From the NCBI RefSeq assembly GCF_003293595.1, contig NZ_CP022162.1, forward strand, positions 587,637 to 651,636: 64,000 nucleotides of DNA, read 5' to 3'. The translations under genes and the position numbers were made by a program. This document shows positions 57,994-64,000 of this stretch, piece by piece. Within the stretch, counting starts at the first letter, position 1, and every line of letters starts with the position of its first letter. This DNA comes from Microbacterium sp. PM5. Lineage in GTDB: Bacteria; Actinomycetota; Actinomycetes; Actinomycetales; Microbacteriaceae. The notes beneath the pieces are model-generated. The model made no database searches. It was not told the DNA's origin and saw only the letters and a list, made by a program, of their open reading frames with translations.

Positions 57994-59561
57994 CGATCGC
58001 TCCGTCGTCGGGCGTCGGCGAGGAGGAGAGCGACGCTCGGAACCGACAGCACGATGAGCATGATCGCATACGGCGCACCGGCGACGAAGTCGGCGTTCGA
58101 GGTCTCAGACCAGAACTGGGTGGCGAGGGTGCGGGTCCCGCTCGGGGCCAGCAGGAGGGTCGCCGTCAGCTCGTTCGCGCAGCCGAGCCCGACGAGGGCC
58201 AACGCCGCGCCGAATGACGATGCCATGAGCGGAGCCGTCACCTGGACCGTCGCCGCGAAGCGCGTCCGGCCGAGAGTCTGTGCCGCTTCCTCGAGGCGCG
58301 GAGGCACCTGCGCCAAACCGCTGCGAAGGCTCACCAGGGCGCGGGGGAGGAAAACGATGACGTAGGCCGCGATGACGGTTGCGGGGGTCTGATACAGCCC
58401 CGGCACGACGCGAAGGGTCACCGTGACCAGGGCGAGAGCGACGATGATCGTCGGGAGGCTGCTGGCCAGGTACATCGCGCCCTCGATGCTGCGGGCGAGT
58501 CGGCTGGGGTGTCGCACACTCAACCAGGCGCAGGGGAGGGCGACGACGGTCGCGGCGAGCGCTCCGGCTCCCGACAGCACGAGGGTCTGCGCGAGCGCAG
58601 GCAGAAGATGAATGCTCTGCCAGCCCTCCGGTCGCAGTGCCCATCGCAGCAGGCTCGCGCCCGGGATGCATACGGCGAGGATGAGGATGCCGCTGAGCGC
58701 GGCCATGACGGGGATCACTGCCCGTCCCAGCCGATGGGGGACGGCGGGGCGTGCGGCGCCGCGTCCGACCCTCGCGTACCGCAGTCGACCGCGTGCGCTC
58801 GCCTCGCCGACGAGCAGCACGAGACAGAGGGCCGCGAGGACGACGCCCAGCGCATTGGCTGCGGGGCCGGCGAAGCTGGACTGGAACTGACTGACGATCG
58901 CCGTGGTGAAGGTGTCGAAGCGCAGCAGCGCGAACGCGCCGTACTCGGCCAGCAGGTGAAGTGCGACCACGAGGGCGCCACCCAGGATCGCCACGCGCAG
59001 TTGGGGAAGGACGACTCGCCCGAAGGTGGCGAGCGGGCCCAGTCCGAGCGCACGCGCCGACTCTTCGAGCGACGGATCGAGGCGGCGGAGTGTCGCCAGC
59101 GCCGGAAGATAGACGAGCGGGTAGTAGGCGCCGACGGCGATCAGCAGTCCGCCGCCGAGTCCCTGCAGAGAGGGAACCGCGGAGATCCATCCGTATCCGC
59201 TGACGAAGGCGGGCATGGCCAGCGGGGAGGCCAGCGCGATCGCCCAGGCTTTTCGGCCGGGCAGTGTCGTGCGTTCCACGGTCCATGCCGCCCCGACCCC
59301 CACCACGACGCACAGCGGTACGGCGAGAACGAGCAGGCCCGCGGTGTTGGCGAGCAGTTCGCCCACCCGGGGGCGGAACACCTGAGCGCTCAGTTGCGAC
59401 CACCCCTCGGAGACGGCCACCCAGACGACGAAGCCGACCGGAATGAGCAGCACCGCTGCCGCGATCAGGGCGAGCACCAGCAGCGGCACCGGCGCGGTGA
59501 ACGCGCGGTGCCGCTGCGTGGGTCCGCTGACCCTGGAAGGGTCGGCGGTGGCGAGGCTCAG
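57990..59561 (-). CDS. fbpB: Iron ABC transporter permease (FbpB-like)
   Basis: The 523-residue protein holds two fused permease halves with about twelve membrane helices. An EAA loop lies in each half: LEESARALGLGPLATFGRVVLP and LEEAAQTLGRTRFAATVQV. No ATG, GTG or TTG lies in frame near the natural start. A CTG at 59561 overlaps the binding-protein stop as CTGA, like the usual ATGA, and is taken as the start. GTG 59489 (499 residues) is the nearest standard alternative, but it removes part of the first helix. Confidence 0.88.
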   Translation of the reverse strand: MSLATADPSRVSGPTQRHRAFTAPVPLLVLALIAAAVLLIPVGFVVWVAVSEGWSQLSAQVFRPRVGELLANTAGLLVLAVPLCVVVGVGAAWTVERTTLPGRKAWAIALASPLAMPAFVSGYGWISAVPSLQGLGGGLLIAVGAYYPLVYLPALATLRRLDPSLEESARALGLGPLATFGRVVLPQLRVAILGGALVVALHLLAEYGAFALLRFDTFTTAIVSQFQSSFAGPAANALGVVLAALCLVLLVGEASARGRLRYARVGRGAARPAVPHRLGRAVIPVMAALSGILILAVCIPGASLLRWALRPEGWQSIHLLPALAQTLVLSGAGALAATVVALPCAWLSVRHPSRLARSIEGAMYLASSLPTIIVALALVTVTLRVVPGLYQTPATVIAAYVIVFLPRALVSLRSGLAQVPPRLEEAAQTLGRTRFAATVQVTAPLMASSFGAALALVGLGCANELTATLLLAPSGTRTLATQFWSETSNADFVAGAPYAIMLIVLSVPSVALLLADARRRSDR

Positions 59562-60616
59562 ATGAGCCCCGCGGCGGTCATGAGGTCCGTGACCTTCTTG
59601 CTGTTCAGCGTCGACGGGTCGATCGCCGGCGGCTGCAGCGAACTCAGCGGGGGCAGGGCGGGGTTGGAGGCGACGTCGCTGCCGATCGCGTACTCGAAGC
59701 TTGTCCCGTCGCGAAGAATCTGCTGCCCGTCGGGGCCGGTGATGAAAGCGAGGAACTGCTGGGCGGCAGCCGCGTTCTTGCTGGAGGCCAGCACCCCTCC
59801 GCCCGACACGCTGACGAAGGCCCCCGGATCCTGGGCGCCGAAGTAGGCCAGCTTCGTGTTGGCGCTGTTCTCCTTCGTCTTGGCCTGATCGATGAACCAG
59901 TAGTAGTGGTAGATCACGCCGAGCGGAATCTCTCCGGCGTTGACGGCCTTCATCACGGTGCTGTTGCCCTTGTACGCGGACGCATTCTCCTTCATGGCGG
60001 CGAGCCACGCTGCCGTGGCGTCCTCGCCCTTCTCCTGCAGGATGGCCGAAACGATCGCCTGGAAGTCCGCTCCGGTGGGCGACGCGGCCCATCGTCCCTT
60101 CCACTCCGGCTTCTGCAGATCCATGATCGAGGTGGGCAGCTGGTCGGCGGCGATGAGTGCGGGGTTGTAGACCATCACGGTGGACCGTGCGGCGATGCCC
60201 GTCCAGTCGCCGCTCGCCGGACGGTACTGCGCGGGGACGGCGGCCAGGGTCGCGGCGTCGATGGGGGCGAGCAGCCCCGCGTTCTCGACCAGGGACATCG
60301 CGGGGGAGTTCTCGGTGAGGAAGACGTCCGCCGGTGAGGCGGCTCCCTCCTGAACGATCTGGTTGCCGAGCTCGGAGTCGCTGCCGTTTCGCAGAACCAC
60401 GTCGATGCCGGTCTTCTTCGTGAAGGCGTCGGCCCACGCCTGCGTCAGTTCCTCGTGCTGCGCGTTGTAGACGGTGATCGAGGTACCGCTCAGGGAGGAC
60501 GGATCCGCCGATGAGGAGGCGCCGGGGGCGGCGGAACCAGCGCAGGCGGAGAGACCGAGCGCAGCGATGGTGAGAACGGATGCCGCCGCGAGACGGCGAG
60601 GGACGGACACAGGCAT
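59558..60616 (-). CDS. fbpA: Iron ABC transporter substrate-binding lipoprotein (FbpA-like)
   Basis: The 352-residue protein has a lipoprotein signal with lipobox LSAC (Cys25) and the ferric-binding features ITVYNAQHEELTQAWADAFT, PADVFLTENS, GVIYHYYWF with tyrosines that can bind iron, and GGGVLASSKN. It captures Fe(III) outside the membrane for the permease. An iron-box-like palindrome lies 23 bases before the ATG. Confidence 0.93.
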   Translation of the reverse strand: MPVSVPRRLAAASVLTIAALGLSACAGSAAPGASSSADPSSLSGTSITVYNAQHEELTQAWADAFTKKTGIDVVLRNGSDSELGNQIVQEGAASPADVFLTENSPAMSLVENAGLLAPIDAATLAAVPAQYRPASGDWTGIAARSTVMVYNPALIAADQLPTSIMDLQKPEWKGRWAASPTGADFQAIVSAILQEKGEDATAAWLAAMKENASAYKGNSTVMKAVNAGEIPLGVIYHYYWFIDQAKTKENSANTKLAYFGAQDPGAFVSVSGGGVLASSKNAAAAQQFLAFITGPDGQQILRDGTSFEYAIGSDVASNPALPPLSSLQPPAIDPSTLNSKKVTDLMTAAGLI

Positions 60617-60638
60617 GACAGCACTCTCTCTTTTGAAG

Positions 60639-60657
60639 ATAGGTAACCCTTACTTTA
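60639..60657 (-). promoter_or_regulatory. DtxR/IdeR-like iron box
   Basis: Read on the minus strand, TAAAGTAAGGGTTACCTAT matches the DtxR/IdeR consensus TTAGGTTAGGCTAACCTAA at about 12 of 19 positions, including both inner AGG/ACCTA half sites. It precedes fbpA, so the operon is likely repressed when iron is plentiful. Confidence 0.75.
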
Positions 60658-60733
60658 GTCGCGCGTCAGGGATGGTGAGGAACCACACGGTCGCGGCGGG
60701 GACGGCCTGATCGCCCCCGTAGACTTGACGCCC

Positions 60734-61807
60734 GTGGCTCTTACCATCGGAATCGTGGGTCTTCCCAACGTCGGCAAGTCGACCCTGTTCAACGCGCTGA
60801 CGAAGAACCAGGTGCTCGCGGCGAACTACCCGTTCGCGACGATCGAACCGAACGTCGGGGTCGTGAACCTCCCCGATCCGCGGTTGGGCACGCTCGCCAA
60901 GGTCTTCGGCAGTGAGCGCATCCTTCCCGCCGCGGTCTCGTTCGTCGACATCGCCGGCATCGTGCGCGGAGCGAGCGAGGGCGAGGGCCTCGGCAACAAG
61001 TTCCTGGCGAACATTCGCGAGGCCGATGCGATCGCTCAGGTCGTGCGCGGATTCGCCGATTCCGACGTCGTGCACGTCGACGGCAAGGTCGACCCGGCAT
61101 CCGACATGGAGACGATCAACGCGGAGCTTCAGCTCGCCGACCTCGAGACGCTCGAGAAGGCGATCACGCGGTATGAGAAGGAAGTGCGGGGAAAGAAGCT
61201 CGACCCGGCCGTCCTCGATGCCGCCGTCGCCGCACGTGACGCGCTGCAGCGGGGAGTGCTGCTCTCGGCATCCGGGATCGACCTGGCTCCCATCAAGGAG
61301 CTGGGCCTTCTCACCGCGAAGCCCTTCATCTTCGTCTTCAACGTCGACGAGGCGGTGTTGACCGATGCCGCCCGCAAGGCCGAGCTGGCCGCGCTCGTCG
61401 CGCCGGCCACAGCGGTGTTCCTCGACGCGAAGATCGAGTCGGAGCTGATCGACCTCGATCCCGAGGAGGCGGCGGAGCTGCTCGCCTCGACCGGTCAGGA
61501 CGAGTCCGGTCTCGATCAGCTCGCGCGCATCGGCTTCGACACGCTGGGTCTTCAGACGTACTTGACGGCGGGCCCGAAGGAAGCGCGGGCCTGGACCATC
61601 GGCAAGGGATGGAAGGCTCCGCAGGCCGCTGGCGTGATCCACACCGATTTCGAGAAGGGCTTCATCAAGGCCGAGGTGATCTCGTTCGACGACCTCGTCG
61701 CGCTCGGGTCGGTCGCCGAGGCGCGTGCGAAGGGCAAGGCGCGCCTGGAGGGCAAGGACTACGTCATGCAGGACGGCGACGTGGTGGAGTTCCGCTTCAA
61801 CGTCTGA
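60734..61807 (+). CDS. ychF: Redox-regulated ATPase/GTPase YchF
   Basis: The 357-residue OBG-family protein has the P loop GLPNVGKST (9-17), VDIAGIVRGASEGEGLGNKFL and NVDE, and a TGS-type C-terminus with VMQDGDVVEFRFNV. YchF/OLA1 binds ribosomes and prefers ATP. GTG 60734 lies eight bases after TAGACT (leaderless); the upstream TTG at 60725 would overlap that box. Confidence 0.95.
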   Translation: MALTIGIVGLPNVGKSTLFNALTKNQVLAANYPFATIEPNVGVVNLPDPRLGTLAKVFGSERILPAAVSFVDIAGIVRGASEGEGLGNKFLANIREADAIAQVVRGFADSDVVHVDGKVDPASDMETINAELQLADLETLEKAITRYEKEVRGKKLDPAVLDAAVAARDALQRGVLLSASGIDLAPIKELGLLTAKPFIFVFNVDEAVLTDAARKAELAALVAPATAVFLDAKIESELIDLDPEEAAELLASTGQDESGLDQLARIGFDTLGLQTYLTAGPKEARAWTIGKGWKAPQAAGVIHTDFEKGFIKAEVISFDDLVALGSVAEARAKGKARLEGKDYVMQDGDVVEFRFNV

Positions 61808-61911
61808 CCCGGGACGTATCAACCGCGACGACACCGCCGCTGCCGGTCTGCCCCGAGGGATGCGAAGAAGCGTGCGTCACCCGGTTGACCTCAAAGCTCT
61901 ACAGTGAGCGC

Positions 61912-63195
61912 ATGAACTCCGCCGCACCGGCGCCCGATGTCGGTCAGCCGCGCGCGGGAGTGACCTGGGCGCTCCTCGGCGGGTCCTTCCCGAACCTCGT
62001 GCAGTGGTACAACCTGTACGCCTTCGCGGTGTTCGCGCCGTTCTTCCGGACGGAGTTCTTCGACCCCTCCGACGGCGGTTCGCTGATCTACGTCTACGCG
62101 ATCTTCGCGCTCACGTTCGTCATGCGTCCGATCGGATCGTGGATCTTCGGGCGTATCGCCGGGCGCCGCGGCCTGCGATTCGCGCTCGTGTCGAGCGTGC
62201 TCCTCATGTCTGCCGGCTCCGCTGTCCTGGCGATCAGTCCGACGCAATCCCACGTCGGCGCCTGGTCCGCCGGCATTCTGCTGCTCGTCGGCGCGGTCCA
62301 GGGGATCGCGACCGGCGGTGAGTATGGAGCCTCGGCGGTGTACCTGGCCGACGTCGCGGCCCGCGGCCGTCGTGGCTTCTCATCGTCGTTCCAGACGGCG
62401 ACGATCGTTGCGGGCCAGGTCCTTGCGCAGGCGACACTGCTCATCCTGCTCTCGGTCGTGGATCGCGCGCAGATTTCGGCGTGGGGGTGGCGGGTCGCGT
62501 TCGGGCTGGGTGCGCTCGCGGGAGTCATGACGTTGGTTCTCGCCCGACGGATGCCGAGCGAGCGAACGCGTCCTGCGGCGGCGGGGCTCGCGGATCTCTT
62601 TCGTGACGGCTGGCGACCGTTGTTGTGGGTCGTGCTGATGACGTCGGGTGGCACGGCGGCGTTCTACACGTTCACGGTGACGGTGCCGTCCGTGTCGCGT
62701 GAAGCGGCGTTCGCTGCCGGAGGGTCGGATGCCGAGCGCGCGAGCACGACGGCCATCCTCATCGCGATGATCGTCCTGATGCTGCTCCAGCCCGTGGGCG
62801 GCGCCATGAGCGACCGCATCGGGCGAAAGCCTCTGCTGGTGTTCTTCGGGGCCGCCGGCGTCGTCGTGATCGGACCCGCTGTCATGATCGCCCCCGGGCT
62901 CACGGCGCCGTCGACGCTGTTCGCAGTGCTGCTCGTCGTCTTCGTCGTGCTCACCGGATATCTCGCGACCAACACGATCGCCAAGGCCGAGGCGTTCCCA
63001 CCGGCGTTGCGGGCTCTGGGCGTCGGGTTCGGTTATGCGGTGTCCAACTCGCTGTTCGGCGGAACGGCGCCGCTTCTGTACCACGCGACGGCCACGGTGC
63101 CGTGGCTCTTCTCGGCGTATGTGACCGTGCTGGTGGCGGTCACCCTGGCTGCGGCGCTCGTCATGCGAACCCGTGCTCCGAGCACGGAGGTCTAG
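61912..63195 (+). CDS. MFS transporter, metabolite:H+ symporter type
   Basis: The 427-residue protein has twelve membrane helices. The N-terminal LGGSFPNLVQWYNLYAFAVFAPFF, RPIGSWIFGRIAGRRG and GIATGGEYGASAVYLADVA are typical of the MHS family (ProP, KgtP, ShiA). Substrates in that family are osmolytes or carboxylates; the exact one is not clear. TACAGT six bases before ATG 61912 suggests a leaderless mRNA. Confidence 0.88.
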   Translation: MNSAAPAPDVGQPRAGVTWALLGGSFPNLVQWYNLYAFAVFAPFFRTEFFDPSDGGSLIYVYAIFALTFVMRPIGSWIFGRIAGRRGLRFALVSSVLLMSAGSAVLAISPTQSHVGAWSAGILLLVGAVQGIATGGEYGASAVYLADVAARGRRGFSSSFQTATIVAGQVLAQATLLILLSVVDRAQISAWGWRVAFGLGALAGVMTLVLARRMPSERTRPAAAGLADLFRDGWRPLLWVVLMTSGGTAAFYTFTVTVPSVSREAAFAAGGSDAERASTTAILIAMIVLMLLQPVGGAMSDRIGRKPLLVFFGAAGVVVIGPAVMIAPGLTAPSTLFAVLLVVFVVLTGYLATNTIAKAEAFPPALRALGVGFGYAVSNSLFGGTAPLLYHATATVPWLFSAYVTVLVAVTLAAALVMRTRAPSTEV

Positions 63196-63204
63196 GACTC
63201 GGAG

Positions 63205-63345
63205 CTACGCGGGTTCCGTCGTGCGGATGGCGCCGCAGGTCACACACGACCATGCGACGAGGAATCGCTCGTCGTCCAGAATCTCGAAGCCGAGGCGGTC
63301 GCCGCACAGAGGGCACCGTGGGCCTGCATCGGGGAGCATGCGCAT
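63205..63345 (-). CDS. Zinc-ribbon micro-protein (46 aa)
   Basis: Translation from ATG 63345 gives MRMLPDAGPRCPLCGD and then AWSCVTCGAIRTTEPA. The two CxxCG knuckles 20 residues apart form a complete zinc ribbon. GATACT lies six bases before the ATG. It is convergent with the MFS gene. The function is unknown. Confidence 0.65.
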   Translation of the reverse strand: MRMLPDAGPRCPLCGDRLGFEILDDERFLVAWSCVTCGAIRTTEPA

Positions 63346-63633
63346 GGAGTCAGTATCTCGCCGGAAGGAGGGAGGTGGTCAGGCGGCCTGGCAGCGCGAC
63401 ACGCCCGGGATGTGGGTGTGATTTGCCGGATGGTGGTGTGCCGCGTAAGTTATTACTTGTTCGCCCCACAGGGAAGAGCGAAGGGCCGGAAGGTCTCGCC
63501 CCCTCAAGCGGAGAACCGAATCCCATCCCAAACCTCTCGGTAGAGAGAACAGGACTTCTGGTCTAGGATGGGAATCCCCTCGCGAAGGACGTCGTCGGTC
63601 GCCACTGTGGATCTGAGATCCCGAAGCGCCGAC
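63346..63633. other. Region upstream of the rRNA promoter
   Basis: I see no convincing gene here. TCCCATCC (63521-63528) and GGATGGGA (63566-63573) form an 8-base inverted repeat with a 37-base loop. A TAGGAT that could be a -10 box of an upstream rRNA promoter overlaps its right arm, without a clear -35 box. Confidence 0.4.
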
Positions 63634-63661
63634 TTGACAAGCTGCGCGAGAGGGATAAGAT
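63634..63661 (+). promoter_or_regulatory. rRNA operon promoter
   Basis: TTGACA (63634-63639) and TAAGAT (63656-63661) are separated by 16 bases. The match is the best in the window, and the site lies 250 bases before the 16S gene, as expected for an rrn promoter. Confidence 0.85.
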
Positions 63662-63717
63662 TGTAAAGTTGCCCTGCGGGCGAGGCTGGAAGGCTGAGCT
63701 GCGGGAGCGTCCGATCC

Positions 63718-63734
63718 TTGAGAACTCAACAGCG
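63718..63734 (+). promoter_or_regulatory. rRNA leader antitermination element (boxA-like region)
   Basis: TTGAGAACTCAACAGCG resembles the conserved leader element of actinobacterial rRNA operons, which recruits Nus factors. Between it and the 16S start the leader is less GC-rich, as is usual for pre-16S processing stems. Confidence 0.6.
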
Positions 63735-63910
63735 TGCACTTGTCAAATGCCAAATTACCTCGTCCCTGCCTTTGTGGTGGGGTGAGATTCCTTTGGATCA
63801 AAGTCCGGTATTTCGGTGCCGGCATTATGGATTGTCAGTGATGGCATCCTTTTTGGTCAGTTTCGAACTCGCTGCATTGTCGTTTTCCCGATGGTGTATG
63901 CATTTTTTCT

Positions 63911-64000
<90 letters not shown>

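Noticed and set aside
57990..60437. Longer permease frame of 815 residues
   Set aside because: The extra 290 codons lie out of frame within the binding-protein gene and have no membrane or signal features.

Overview
The window looks like the chromosome of a high-GC actinobacterium of the family Microbacteriaceae, most likely Microbacterium or a close relative. This is inferred from the GC-rich codon use, actinobacterial family-specific genes (DUF4307, DUF4245 and DUF6264 types, a GreA/DUF4307/hemolysin III/UppS neighbourhood, the XseA-XseB-IspH order) and many genes whose -10 box lies 6-8 bases before the start codon, as expected for leaderless mRNAs. The window ends in the first 90 bases of a 16S rRNA gene.

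Bases 1 to about 27,060 are the right-hand part of a siphovirus-type prophage. From left to right it has a cluster of very small, often cysteine-rich proteins and an HNH nuclease (26-3055). The head genes follow: terminase small and large subunits, a DUF935-like portal, a ClpP-type prohead protease fused to a scaffold with an internal start, a decoration protein and the major capsid protein (3149-8977). The neck genes (8977-11097) are interrupted by a TM2/DUF2510 membrane-protein gene with its own promoter. The tail genes (11173-18681) include a programmed -1 frameshift in the tail assembly chaperone and a 786-residue tape measure protein. The lysis genes are an M23 peptidase and three small membrane proteins (18690-20621). 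They are followed by a beta-helix tail spike (20621-22729), an oppositely oriented O-acyltransferase with an SGNH domain, and a set of small unknown genes (25123-26922). Integrase, repressor and attL are not in the window and should lie upstream.

The right junction is unusual. Two 37-base copies of the 3' end of a tRNA gene (27026-27062 and 28598-28634) flank a 1.5 kb islet. The islet carries a second acyltransferase and a truncated, diverged copy of the promoter and 5' end of a PLP-enzyme gene that lies intact 1.3 kb further on. This suggests tandem or successive integration at the same tRNA.

From 28.65 kb onward the sequence is ordinary chromosome. It holds an esterase divergent from a PLP-enzyme/aldonolactone-oxidase operon around a palindromic operator; LemA and HtpX-type membrane quality-control proteins; an AI-2E-family exporter; threonine dehydratase; GreA; hemolysin III; UppS; a class V aminotransferase; and PhoH. 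Next come an OmpR-type two-component system, fumarase C, beta-carbonic anhydrase, exonuclease VII (XseA/XseB), IspH, a MOSC protein, class II fructose-bisphosphate aldolase and, divergently, GlpX fructose-1,6-bisphosphatase. The last part holds RmuC, a 3'-5' exonuclease, a zinc alcohol dehydrogenase, a methyltransferase, an iron ABC transporter behind a DtxR/IdeR-like box, the YchF GTPase, an MFS transporter and an rrn promoter region leading into 16S rRNA.
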